A program made the translations under genes and the position numbers. Source: Neobacillus fumarioli NBRC 102428 (lineage in GTDB: Bacteria; Bacillota; Bacilli; Bacillales; Cytobacillaceae). From it: a stretch of 34,213 nt of DNA. The stretch lies in NCBI RefSeq assembly GCF_001591485.1, contig NZ_BCUZ01000021.1:1-34213 (forward strand), read 5' to 3'. Positions 27,087 to 34,213 of the stretch are shown piece by piece (position 1 is the first letter of the stretch; each line of letters opens with the position of its first letter). The notes under the pieces are model-generated. The model made no database searches and was not told the origin of the DNA. It saw nothing but the letters and a program-made list of their open reading frames with translations.

Positions 27087-27950
27087 ATGAGTAGTAACAA
27101 AAAACAAACTTTTCCACCGCAGCATCAGAACCATCAGCCTGGCGTGGAAAGTGAAATGAATCCGAAGCCGGTTGCCTATAGTCCGAATTATAAAGCAGCT
27201 GGAAAATTAAACGGAAAGACGGCCATCATTACAGGAGGCGACAGCGGAATTGGCAAGGCGGTTGCCATCTGCTTTGCCAAAGAAGGGGCAGACGTAGCGA
27301 TTGTCTATCTTAATGAACATCAAGATGCCAATGAAACGAAACAGCTGATTGAAGCAGAAGGAAGGAAATGCCTGCTTTTTGCCGGGGATATCGGCTATGA
27401 GGATTTCTGCAAACAGACCGTTCAAAAGACCATTGATGAATGGGGAAAGCTCGATATACTCGTTAATAATGCCGCAGAACAGCATCCGCAAAACAGTTTG
27501 TCGAATATTACGGCAGTACAGCTCGAAAGAACATTTCGTACCAATATTTTCTCCTACTTTTACATGACAAAAATGTCTCTGCCTTATTTAAAAAAAGGAG
27601 CTGCCATCATCAATACGGCTTCTATTACGGCTTATGAAGGAAATGAATTATTATTAGATTACTCGGCAACAAAAGGAGCGATTGTTACTTTTACCCGGTC
27701 GCTGGCAAAATCTTTGGCACCACTCGGGATCCGTGTGAATGGTGTAGCTCCGGGACCCATTTGGACTCCATTAATTCCTTCGACTTTTTCTGCTGATCAG
27801 GTAGCCGTCTTCGGCTCAGATACAGAAATGGGCCGTGCTGGCCAGCCTTATGAACTGGCACCAAGCTATGTTTTTCTCGCTTCTGAGGACTCTTCCTATA
27901 TCAGCGGGCAAATGATTCATGTAAATGGCGGAACCATTGTAAACGGGTAA
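27087..27950 (+). CDS. SDR-family oxidoreductase (general stress protein 39-like)
   Basis: This 287-residue short-chain dehydrogenase has a Bacillus YdaD/YhdF-type N-terminal tail rich in Gln, His and Pro (FPPQHQNHQPG), then the Rossmann motif TGGDSGIG near residue 56, NNAAEQH near 135, and the active site Ser-Tyr-Lys as NTASITAYEG...DYSATKGA near 185-200. The end GQMIHVNGGTIVNG is typical. It should use NAD(P)H; the substrate is unknown. The start at 27087 follows TTGGAGG at good spacing; the longer frame from 26847 runs into the repeat. The B. subtilis relatives are often sigma-B stress genes, but no sigma-B promoter is evident here. Confidence 0.92.
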   Translation: MSSNKKQTFPPQHQNHQPGVESEMNPKPVAYSPNYKAAGKLNGKTAIITGGDSGIGKAVAICFAKEGADVAIVYLNEHQDANETKQLIEAEGRKCLLFAGDIGYEDFCKQTVQKTIDEWGKLDILVNNAAEQHPQNSLSNITAVQLERTFRTNIFSYFYMTKMSLPYLKKGAAIINTASITAYEGNELLLDYSATKGAIVTFTRSLAKSLAPLGIRVNGVAPGPIWTPLIPSTFSADQVAVFGSDTEMGRAGQPYELAPSYVFLASEDSSYISGQMIHVNGGTIVNG

Positions 27951-27954
27951 AAAT

Positions 27955-27989
27955 GCAGCATATGGGGCTTAAAAGGCCCCGGATGCTGC
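27955..27989 (+). other. Long hairpin after the SDR gene
   Basis: GCAGCAT...GGGGC pairs with GGCCCC...ATGCTGC, a two-part stem just after the SDR stop. There is no T-run in the next bases on the plus strand, so termination is uncertain; it may stall RNA decay or help end the convergent asnO transcript. Confidence 0.6.
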
Positions 27990-28022
27990 CTCGATGGGTC
28001 TTTATCAATAACTGGCCACAGC

Positions 28023-29870
28023 TTACTGTACAATATTAATATTGTAATCCTTAAACCATGTGTGAAGCTGTACAAAGTATGCCAATAATTGTGGACCCGT
28101 CATCAGTTGGCCAAACCATGGCTCCTTGAACGAGGCTCCGCCGGATTCAACCATTGCCACGAGTTGTTCCTTTTGAAAGAATTCATGCAGTGCAGACGAT
28201 CGATCCTGCAAAATATTCCTCATCCTTGATTGAACAAGCTTTGTATACTCCGGATTATGTGTTTTCGGATAGGGACTCTTCTTTCGATATAAAACTTCCT
28301 CAGGTAAGATGCCCTCAAATGCTTTTCTAAGAAGTCCTTTTTCCCTACCACGGTACATTTTCATTTCCCATGGGATATTCCAAACATATTCAACAAGACG
28401 ATGATCAGCAAACGGAACCCGAACCTCGAGGCTTGCCCCCATGCTCATCCGGTCTTTACGGTCCAGCAAGGTGGTCATAAACCAAATCATATTAAGATAG
28501 AATAATTCTCTACGCTTGGATTCTTCGATGCTTTCGCCATCTAATTTCGGTGTTTCCGTAATCGTTTCTTGATACTGTGCTAAGCTGAACTCATGCAAGT
28601 TAAGTCGTTTTTGCCAATGCGGTTTTAATAAGTTTTGCCGCTCTGCTGTCGAGCGCATCCATGGAAATCCTTCTCTCTCTAAATCCTGCTTGCGGTGAAA
28701 CCATGGATACCCACCAAAAATTTCATCTGCACATTCCCCAGATAAACTAACGACAAAATCTTGTTTAATTTCTTTACAAAACCATAGAAGTGAAGAATCC
28801 ACATCTGCCATACCGGGCAAATCCCTTACATGTACAGCTTCGATCAGCTCATTTGCCAGCTGCTGCTGTGAAATCGTCTTGTTATGATGAACAGTAGCAA
28901 ATTTGTCTTTCATCAGTTTAATATATTTTTCATCTGCATCTGGTTGGAATTCATTAGATGTAAAGTACTGCCTGTTTCCTTCATAATCGATCGAGTACGT
29001 ATGAAGCTGTCCTTTGTTTTGCTCCTCAAAGCCATTCGCCGCAATTGCCGTGATAATGCTTGAATCCAAGCCTCCAGATAAAAAGGTACATAACGGAACA
29101 TCGGAAACAAGCTGCCTTTTTACCGCGTCATGAACAAGAAAACGGATATGCTCTGCGGTTTCATCTACGTTTTCTGTGTGTTCTTCACTTTTCACATTCC
29201 AATAGCGCCAAATCTTTAAACCGTTTCTTGAGCATGTCAGTGCATGAGCAGGTCTCAGCTCTTTTATGCCTTTAAACACACCGGATCCCGGTGATCTAGA
29301 AGGACCTAAACCAAATACTTGGGCAAGTCCTTCATCGTCTATTTCCGTTTTTACCTCCGGATGAGCAAGGATGGCCTTTATTTCAGAAGCAAATAATATC
29401 CCTTGCCCGTGCTCTTTGAAAAAGAGCGGCTTTACTCCTAAGCGGTCCCGCCCGATAAACAGCTGCTCTCGCCTACTATCCCACACCGCAAAGGCATAGA
29501 TGCCATTTAAATGATTGACACATTCTTCCGCCCATTCTATATAGGCATTTAACAGAACTTCAGTGTCAGAATGACCATTAAAGGAATAACCTTTAGTAAG
29601 GAGAATTTTGCGGATATCTTCAGTATTATACAACTCGCCATTATAACAAATGGTGTACTGGTCACCTGATTTTTCTCTTGTCATGGGCTGTCTCCCACCA
29701 GCCGGGTCAACTACAATAAGCCGCTTATGACCAAATCCTGCATGTAAATCTGTCCAAATATTTGTTTCATCAGGGCCTCTTTTTGACAGTGTATTTGCCA
29801 TATGACTCATTACTGCAGTTTCTTTTCTAAGATCTTTATGAAAATCAATCCAGCCTGATATGCCACACAT
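28023..29870 (-). CDS. asnO: Asparagine synthase (glutamine-hydrolysing), AsnO type
   Basis: This 615-residue enzyme makes asparagine from aspartate, glutamine and ATP. The mature N-terminal Cys nucleophile is in MCGISGW; the glutaminase domain spans about 1-210, with RGPDETN, GHKRL and YNGELYN. The synthetase domain has the PP-loop FLSGGLDSS near residue 250. The start is set at 29870, because the class needs Cys next to Met and AAAGGAG lies 9 bases upstream; the frame from 29915 adds a spurious 15 residues. Its place beside yisN-yisL-yisK-gerP matches B. subtilis asnO, which has a role in sporulation. AATACAAT upstream resembles a sigma-E -10 but lacks a matching -35. Confidence 0.93.
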   Translation of the reverse strand: MCGISGWIDFHKDLRKETAVMSHMANTLSKRGPDETNIWTDLHAGFGHKRLIVVDPAGGRQPMTREKSGDQYTICYNGELYNTEDIRKILLTKGYSFNGHSDTEVLLNAYIEWAEECVNHLNGIYAFAVWDSRREQLFIGRDRLGVKPLFFKEHGQGILFASEIKAILAHPEVKTEIDDEGLAQVFGLGPSRSPGSGVFKGIKELRPAHALTCSRNGLKIWRYWNVKSEEHTENVDETAEHIRFLVHDAVKRQLVSDVPLCTFLSGGLDSSIITAIAANGFEEQNKGQLHTYSIDYEGNRQYFTSNEFQPDADEKYIKLMKDKFATVHHNKTISQQQLANELIEAVHVRDLPGMADVDSSLLWFCKEIKQDFVVSLSGECADEIFGGYPWFHRKQDLEREGFPWMRSTAERQNLLKPHWQKRLNLHEFSLAQYQETITETPKLDGESIEESKRRELFYLNMIWFMTTLLDRKDRMSMGASLEVRVPFADHRLVEYVWNIPWEMKMYRGREKGLLRKAFEGILPEEVLYRKKSPYPKTHNPEYTKLVQSRMRNILQDRSSALHEFFQKEQLVAMVESGGASFKEPWFGQLMTGPQLLAYFVQLHTWFKDYNINIVQ

Positions 29871-30069
29871 GAATCCGTGCTCCTTTCGTAAAAAAGCATA
29901 ATGCCCTTCTTTCATGTTGTGTATTGTATTCAGCCCAATAAAATTGGTTAATTGTCCTTGAAAAATTTATACGACTCCACAATACATAATTTTTTAACCT
30001 TATTAGGTTATAAAATTTTTGGAAGATGTCTAAAAAGAAAAATGAATGCATCTGGCACGGAGGTTTACA

Positions 30070-30633
30070 ATGAATCGACAACAACGAATCCATCTATATG
30101 ATATTCAAAAAAGAGCCTATACAGAAGGTACAGTTGAACAAATTCATGATCAGTGGATATTCTTTGATGAGGAAACAGAAGAAGCACAGATGCTTGAAGA
30201 TTATCTGCAGCAGGAAATCGAAATTTTCCGCATGAATCGTTGGAAAAAAGGAATCTTGTATGAACCTGGGAAAATCTATGTTGGCAATGAAATCACCATG
30301 ATGCGTGACCATGATAAAGTGAGAATTAGAAAACATTTAGTTTATTCCCTTGAAAGGCTGTTAGATGGGATTAATGATGATGCCTTTGTCCAGTTTATTA
30401 CCACATTAAACTCTTTAAACTTTTCCATTTACGATTGTATTTACTGTTACAATCATTTATCCTTTCTATCCGATGAATACCGGAAAGATGGTGTTAACTT
30501 TATCGTTTTTGACAATCAGGAGCAAATTTGCAATGTCCAGCATCATTTCTGCTACTACGAAAAAGTCAATGACCGCTTCGAATTCACACTGAATACAGGC
30601 AAACGTTTAGTCATTGAGAAATTGATTTCTTAA
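30070..30633 (+). CDS. yisN: DUF2777-like protein (YisN)
   Basis: This 187-residue soluble protein has no recognised catalytic motif. It starts MNRQQRIHLYDIQKRAYTEG, has acidic and aromatic-rich segments, and shows the pair DCIYCYNH near residue 120, with two cysteines three apart, but no clear metal site. The start at 30070 follows GGAGG. Position between asnO and yisL is that of B. subtilis yisN; the DUF2777 call is from memory. It is divergent from asnO, and the 150 or so bases between them are AT-rich and must hold both promoters. A terminator follows. Confidence 0.75.
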   Translation: MNRQQRIHLYDIQKRAYTEGTVEQIHDQWIFFDEETEEAQMLEDYLQQEIEIFRMNRWKKGILYEPGKIYVGNEITMMRDHDKVRIRKHLVYSLERLLDGINDDAFVQFITTLNSLNFSIYDCIYCYNHLSFLSDEYRKDGVNFIVFDNQEQICNVQHHFCYYEKVNDRFEFTLNTGKRLVIEKLIS

Positions 30634-30635
30634 AA

Positions 30636-30668
30636 GGGAAAAAAGCCGTGTGAGACGGCCTTTTCCTT
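30636..30668. terminator. Terminator between yisN and yisL
   Basis: GGAAAA-GCCGT (loop GTGAG) ACGGC-TTTTCC forms a strong stem with T-rich sequence after it, between convergent genes. Confidence 0.8.
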
Positions 30669-30669
30669 T

Positions 30670-31029
30670 TTATGGGTGGAAAATTGACATTGGTAATTTT
30701 ACAAAACCCAAGTATAAAACGAGCACCCATGCCACAACAAACTGAAACCAAAACACAGATGTTCTTCTTTTATTGATGACCCGGCTTAAGATCATTTCAA
30801 ACAGCCCAATAATCCAAAGCCCAACAACTGCTTTTAAAATATACCAAACACTGATATTGGTTACCATGGACAAAAGGCCGATACCGGTTGCAATAATAAT
30901 CAAATAAAAGACCCTTAAAATCATTTGGACGATTTTAGCTCCTTTTTGTTTCCCGCCTTTTTGCAAAAATAGCGCGATAACAAATAAAATAAGAGCGATA
31001 GTCCATGCTGTAACGTGAGCATGAATCAT
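30670..31029 (-). CDS. yisL: YisL family integral membrane protein (DUF1516)
   Basis: This 119-residue protein has four hydrophobic helices, at about residues 6-25, 34-53, 58-78 and 92-112. It starts MIHAHVTAWTIALILF, the typical DUF1516 opening with His in the first residues. The start is placed at 31029, where AGGAGG lies 7 bases upstream, not at 31068. It lies 90 bases from yisK on the same strand, as in B. subtilis. Function is unknown. No charged catalytic residues are seen in the membrane. Confidence 0.87.
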   Translation of the reverse strand: MIHAHVTAWTIALILFVIALFLQKGGKQKGAKIVQMILRVFYLIIIATGIGLLSMVTNISVWYILKAVVGLWIIGLFEMILSRVINKRRTSVFWFQFVVAWVLVLYLGFVKLPMSIFHP

Positions 31030-31118
31030 GAAATTGCCTCCTGCGATCCTCAAATTTAAGCCTATCATATCATAGATAACTTTAAAATTCTAAGAAAAGG
31101 TTAATAAGGACGATTTTC

Positions 31119-32030
31119 CTATTCATCTCCGATCCTATTGACAAGTGTTCCGATTTTTTCGATTGTAACTTCCACCTTGTCACCAGGACGCAAAAATTTC
31201 GGTGGTTTCATCCCTTTTCCGACACCTGCTGGAGTACCTGTTGATATGATATCTCCCGGCTCCAGTGTCATTCCCGCAGATAAAACCGAAATGATTTCTT
31301 CAATAGGGAAGATAAATTTTTCCGTATTGGAGCTTTGTCTGACCTCCCCATTGACTCTTGTTTCAATATTTAAATGATTGGGGTTATCAATTTCACTTTT
31401 ATCAACTATCCACGGGCCCATTGGGCAGGTTGTATCAAGACTTTTTCCAATAAAAAATTGTTTATGCCTTGATTGCAAGTCCCTTGCTGTGACATCATTA
31501 ATAATCGTATAGCCGAATACATAATCAAGTGCTTCCTCTCGTTTAATCGCCCGGCCCCTTTTCCCAATAACAACAGCCAGTTCACCTTCATAATCCAGCT
31601 GACTGGTCACCTCTCGATGACTTAAAACGACTTCATTTGGTCCAATGACGGTTGTCGGCGCTTTTGTAAATACCATAATATGTTCAGGAACATCAGCCTC
31701 ACTGCCAAGCTCAATTGCATGCTCCCGATAATTTTTTCCGATACAAAAAATGTTCTTACCAGGCCGAGGTATTGGAGCGAGCAATGTTACTTTATTGAGT
31801 GGTTTGTACAAGCTTGCTGCCCTTCCGTTTGTTTCTACCCAATCTTTTAATTCTTTCGCCTGCCGGATAAAGCCTTCTCCCATAGCAATACACTCCACGA
31901 GTGAATCAGGGATTTTTTTGATTCCGGTTCTTTCCTGTTCTACTTCATTTAATAAAAGTACCTTTTGACATTTCGCATCCATCAAGCCAACATGCGTTTC
32001 TTGGTTGTAAACTACTGTTACAAATTTCAT
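31119..32030 (-). CDS. yisK: YisK, fumarylacetoacetate-hydrolase-fold protein
   Basis: This 303-residue FAH-superfamily enzyme is close to B. subtilis YisK, which is reported to decarboxylate oxaloacetate and to influence cell-envelope elongation through Mbl. The first 90 residues are a small N-terminal domain; the FAH core begins at KNIFCIGKNYREHA. The metal ligands of the family are visible in LDYEGELAVV (two Glu) and IINDVTARDLQ (Asp). SLDTTCPMGPW and GTPAGVGKGMKPP are conserved. The start is set at 32030 because GTG at 32039 and ATG at 32036 lie in or beside the GAGGTG ribosome site. It is divergent from gerPA. Confidence 0.9.
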   Translation of the reverse strand: MKFVTVVYNQETHVGLMDAKCQKVLLLNEVEQERTGIKKIPDSLVECIAMGEGFIRQAKELKDWVETNGRAASLYKPLNKVTLLAPIPRPGKNIFCIGKNYREHAIELGSEADVPEHIMVFTKAPTTVIGPNEVVLSHREVTSQLDYEGELAVVIGKRGRAIKREEALDYVFGYTIINDVTARDLQSRHKQFFIGKSLDTTCPMGPWIVDKSEIDNPNHLNIETRVNGEVRQSSNTEKFIFPIEEIISVLSAGMTLEPGDIISTGTPAGVGKGMKPPKFLRPGDKVEVTIEKIGTLVNRIGDE

Positions 32031-32112
32031 TTTCATCACCTCGCATTTTTACCCTATATTTTAAGAATAAAGGAAACTGAACAAACTCACAAATTATTTA
32101 GGCAAATATAGC

Positions 32113-32139
32113 ACATTTAATCCGCCCAGACATAAGATA
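32113..32139 (+). promoter_or_regulatory. Sigma-K promoter of the gerP operon
   Basis: AC at 32113-32114, a 16-base spacer and CATAAGATA (32131-32139) match the sigma-K pattern AC-N16-CATANNNTA. It lies 35 bases before gerPA. In B. subtilis gerP is made in the mother cell by sigma-K and repressed by GerE, which agrees. Confidence 0.72.
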
Positions 32140-32173
32140 GGTTGTAAGAAAAAAAAGAAAAAGGATGTTGCCC

Positions 32174-32395
32174 ATGCCAGCGATTGTTGGAGTTGCGCAG
32201 GTCATTACACTTGGGAACAGTTCTGTTTTCCATATTGGAGATGTCTATAAAATTATGCCATTTGCGGCAGCAAAGACTTTTTCCGGAGCCGGTTCTTTTA
32301 ATACAGGCGAGCGGTTAGACGTTAACAATCGATTAAGTACAACCAATACATTTGACCCGGACAGTATTGACCAGGCAAATTCCTTTAATATGTAA
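32174..32395 (+). CDS. gerPA: Spore germination protein GerPA
   Basis: This 73-residue protein is the first gene of the coat-permeability operon. GerP proteins are laid down in the spore coat and let germinants reach their receptors. The protein starts MPAIVGVAQVITLGNSS and has GDVYKIMP and GAGSFNTGERLDV, the shared GerPA/GerPF fold. AAGGA lies 8 bases from the ATG at 32174; the ATG at 32165 is inside that ribosome site. It is a paralogue of the last gene of the operon. gerPB follows within 17 bases. Confidence 0.92.
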   Translation: MPAIVGVAQVITLGNSSVFHIGDVYKIMPFAAAKTFSGAGSFNTGERLDVNNRLSTTNTFDPDSIDQANSFNM

Positions 32396-32412
32396 TGAAT
32401 GGAGGATATAAA

Positions 32413-32652
32413 ATGAATTTTTATATCCAGCAGACAATTCACATCAATTTCATGAAAATTGGCGGATTAACGAATTCTTCTGTCCTGCAAATTGGCAGTG
32501 CAGGCATTATTAAACCAGCAGCCTATTTGGCGGATACAGGAGGGTTTATTAAACCGGCGCCTGAGGCGATTAAACCTGGTGAACTCCATGGTGAAATGCC
32601 TACTTCCCATATGATGGCGCCTTCCGTACCGATCCAGGCCCCGGTAAGATAA
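32413..32652 (+). CDS. gerPB: Spore germination protein GerPB
   Basis: This 79-residue coat protein starts MNFYIQQTIHINFMKIGG and has TNSSVLQIGSAG, a motif shared with GerPD and GerPE, then a Pro- and Ala-rich tail. GGAGG sits 7 bases before the ATG at 32413; an earlier ATG at 32395 overlaps the gerPA stop and lacks a ribosome site. It is between gerPA and gerPC in the usual order. Confidence 0.9.
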   Translation: MNFYIQQTIHINFMKIGGLTNSSVLQIGSAGIIKPAAYLADTGGFIKPAPEAIKPGELHGEMPTSHMMAPSVPIQAPVR

Positions 32653-32740
32653 TGTAACATTTAAAATAGGACTGATTTTGCATAAGTACGAATATAATAT
32701 CCATGGTATCAATTACGGGGATGCGATGGAGTGATTTCAA

Positions 32741-33358
32741 ATGTATCAGGATATTTACCAATATCTGCAATGGATGCAAAACTTAATTCAAGCCCAGGAA
32801 AATAAAATCGCCTCGTTAGAGCAGGCTATCTTCAAGATGAGAGAGGAAATGAAGCGAATAAGTGAGCAAAAAACGATCCATGTGGACAAAATTGAATATA
32901 ATTTCGATCAATTAAAAGTTGAAACCCTTGAAGGCACATTAAGCATTGGTCTAAATCCGAATGATCTATCGGGAATCGAAGATTTCTCTGTCCAAAATCA
33001 ATCCTTCACCGGTCCCGTTTCACCCAAAATGCAAATGCAGCGATCCATGAAAATTGAAGAAGCCATTTATCAGTATCTCGAAACAGATTTACCCCGAATT
33101 ATTGAGGAAACCCAGGAACGGCTGGCGATGCAGCCGAATGGGTCATACTTAAACTTTATAAAAGAGGATATTATGAAACAGCTGCCAAACAGAATCGATG
33201 AACACCTTAAAACCATTGCAAAAGATCACACGATAGACAGTTCTGCCGCTGACGATCAAATTATTGAACTTTTAAAACAGGAAATTCAAAATGGTGTAAT
33301 GGCATTTTTAAGTAATTTACCTGAGAACGTGAAAGGAATGAAACCGGATGAACTTTGA
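32741..33358 (+). CDS. gerPC: Spore germination protein GerPC
   Basis: This 205-residue protein, the largest of the GerP set, has a predicted coiled coil at about residues 12-45 (QNLIQAQENKIASLEQAIFK), followed by HVDKIEYNFDQLKVETLEGTL, the conserved GerPC segment, and an acidic helical C-terminal half. GGAGTGA precedes the ATG. Its end overlaps gerPD by 11 bases, which suggests coupled translation. An 88-base gap separates it from gerPB with no terminator seen. Confidence 0.9.
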   Translation: MYQDIYQYLQWMQNLIQAQENKIASLEQAIFKMREEMKRISEQKTIHVDKIEYNFDQLKVETLEGTLSIGLNPNDLSGIEDFSVQNQSFTGPVSPKMQMQRSMKIEEAIYQYLETDLPRIIEETQERLAMQPNGSYLNFIKEDIMKQLPNRIDEHLKTIAKDHTIDSSAADDQIIELLKQEIQNGVMAFLSNLPENVKGMKPDEL

Positions 33359-33554
33359 AGTCTATAATCGGGAGATTTGTGTAGGGAATATAAAAATTAC
33401 CGGTGTTGCCAGTTCATCAATGGTGATGATCGGTGACACGGAAACGATCCAATTGGCATCAGCTTTTGACACTCCTCCTGAATCATTAATCATTGGACCT
33501 TTTGTTCCATTGGCACCGGATGTGACTTCTGGTTATGTTGGGGAGACTATCTAA
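33348..33554 (+). CDS. gerPD: Spore germination protein GerPD
   Basis: This 68-residue protein contains VGNIKITGVASSSMVMIGD, the beta-rich unit shared with GerPB and GerPE, and a hydrophobic Pro-rich tail (PFVPLAPDVTSG). It overlaps both gerPC (11 bases) and gerPE (20 bases), so the three are tightly coupled. AAAGGAATG upstream provides the ribosome site inside gerPC. Confidence 0.88.
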   Translation: MNFEVYNREICVGNIKITGVASSSMVMIGDTETIQLASAFDTPPESLIIGPFVPLAPDVTSGYVGETI

Positions 33555-33924
33555 AGTTGATCACATCAATGTAACCATTATGTCTTATTCTTCTATCTTG
33601 CAAATCGGCGATTCCCAAATTGTCAACGGATTTTCCCGGGCGCTTGCCGTTCAAAGAGAAGCCGAGATCTTCTACGGGAATGAAGGAAATCTTCCGGATT
33701 TTAGGGCCATTGTAAAACCGATTCCGCTGCCGCCTATCACAGAAGATATCACTTATAGGTTCCATCATTTTAATCCGGTTATAAAGGTAAAAGGTCTGGA
33801 TGTGATAGGAGTTACAAACTCATCTATTTTACATGTAGGAAATTCGAAAGATATTTCCCTGGAGGCAAGGATCATGCATATACGCCAGCTTTTGCCATTT
33901 GGCCATGAACATGAAATGCGCTAG
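33535..33924 (+). CDS. gerPE: Spore germination protein GerPE
   Basis: This 129-residue protein starts MLGRLSKVDHINV, matching the RxSKVD start of known GerPE, then SYSSILQIGDSQIVNGFSRALAVQRE and FYGNEGNLPDF, also characteristic. A second SSILHVGNSKDI unit appears near residue 95, so the protein carries two copies of the motif found once in GerPB and GerPD. The start has no strong ribosome site and probably relies on coupling to gerPD. Confidence 0.9.
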   Translation: MLGRLSKVDHINVTIMSYSSILQIGDSQIVNGFSRALAVQREAEIFYGNEGNLPDFRAIVKPIPLPPITEDITYRFHHFNPVIKVKGLDVIGVTNSSILHVGNSKDISLEARIMHIRQLLPFGHEHEMR

Positions 33925-33967
33925 TGTCATATATTATTTTACAGTTTAATAGAAAAGGATGTTTACC

Positions 33968-34186
33968 ATGCCGGCAATTATAGGCCCAGTACAAGTTGTC
34001 AATGTAACGGGAGGAATTGTGCAATTTGGTGATACGCTCTATATTTCTCCAAAGACTGGCACCAAAACGTATGGAGGATCAGGAGGATTCAATACCGGCG
34101 GATTAGTTATCACCAATAATGGGATTAGCGGCACAAATGTGCTGGATGCCAACCTGATTGACCAGCCTATTGCTGCCAATAACTAG
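33968..34186 (+). CDS. gerPF: Spore germination protein GerPF
   Basis: This 72-residue last gene of the operon starts MPAIIGPVQVVNVTGG, with GDTLYISPKTGTKTYGG and GGFNTGGLVITNNGISGTN, the GerPA/GerPF fold. AAAAGGATG lies before the ATG at 33968; the ATG at 33959 is adjacent to it and less well spaced. Its likeness to gerPA points to duplication within the operon. After the stop there is no terminator before the window ends, only the inverted repeat. Confidence 0.92.
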   Translation: MPAIIGPVQVVNVTGGIVQFGDTLYISPKTGTKTYGGSGGFNTGGLVITNNGISGTNVLDANLIDQPIAANN

Positions 34187-34194
34187 AAAATCTC

Positions 34195-34213
34195 AAGCGC
34201 CTTGGTCAGCCTG
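34195..34213 (-). repeat. Dispersed structured repeat, copy 3, cut by the window end
   Basis: AAGCGCCTTGGTCAGCCTG on the plus strand is the reverse complement, with one mismatch, of the closing edge of copy 2 (CAGGCTGATCAAGGCGCTT). A third copy therefore starts here in the opposite orientation, just after gerPF. Confidence 0.65.

Noticed and set aside
29871-30069. Sigma-E promoter for asnO
   Set aside because: AATACAAT resembles a -10 and GTATAAAT a -35, but they are not spaced to work together.

Overview
The window is a low-GC Gram-positive chromosome segment from an endospore-forming Bacillaceae. The evidence is a T-box trpS leader, an M-box leader, a CtsR box, a FapR box, a complete gerPABCDEF spore-coat operon behind a sigma-K-like promoter, and AGGAGG-type ribosome sites with occasional TTG starts. 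The gene order follows a single block of the Bacillus subtilis map, inverted and compressed: trpS-yjbA-app-yjaZ-fabF-fabH-yjaV/yjaU-yjzA, then yitW-yitU-cvfB(yitL), then asnO-yisN-yisL-yisK-gerP. I see no prophage, transposase, CRISPR array, tRNA or rRNA gene.

Layout. 1-2717: a DUF3899 membrane protein, trpS behind a tryptophan T-box leader, and yjbA. 2906-7345 (minus strand): an oligopeptide ABC importer operon in decay. oppD has two in-frame stops, oppF looks intact, oppB has lost its 3' end, oppC is absent, and the binding-protein gene has two frameshifts and a damaged 5' end. 7564-10693 (minus): yjaZ metalloprotease-like gene, then fabH-fabF with a FapR-type operator. 10895-16137: an unknown acidic small protein, the yjaU-yjaV pair, yjzA, clpB with a perfect CtsR operator, and yjzC. 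16204-19511 (minus): molybdenum cofactor genes moaA, moeA and mobB, then a frameshifted DsrE/YedF-like gene. 19527-22470: yitW (DUF59), yitU-like HAD phosphatase, three very small proteins, and cvfB.

22609-26159 is the least ordinary region. A promoter, an M-box (Mg2+-sensing) aptamer and a terminator precede a duplicated-permease ABC protein and its ATPase, which carries a C-terminal AAA-associated domain. No substrate-binding protein gene is nearby. This pairing suggests, but does not prove, a magnesium-regulated transporter of unknown substrate. 26258-34213: yajQ, a structured dispersed repeat, an SDR oxidoreductase, asnO, yisN, yisL, yisK and the gerP operon.

A dispersed repeat bounded by AAGCGCCT/AGGCGCTT arms occurs three times: in the trpS leader, upstream of the SDR gene, and running off the right end of the window. 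Several start codons were moved from the longest reading frame because the upstream start lies inside the Shine-Dalgarno sequence, or because homologues begin later. No database search was possible, so family calls rest on recognised motifs and remembered family sequences.
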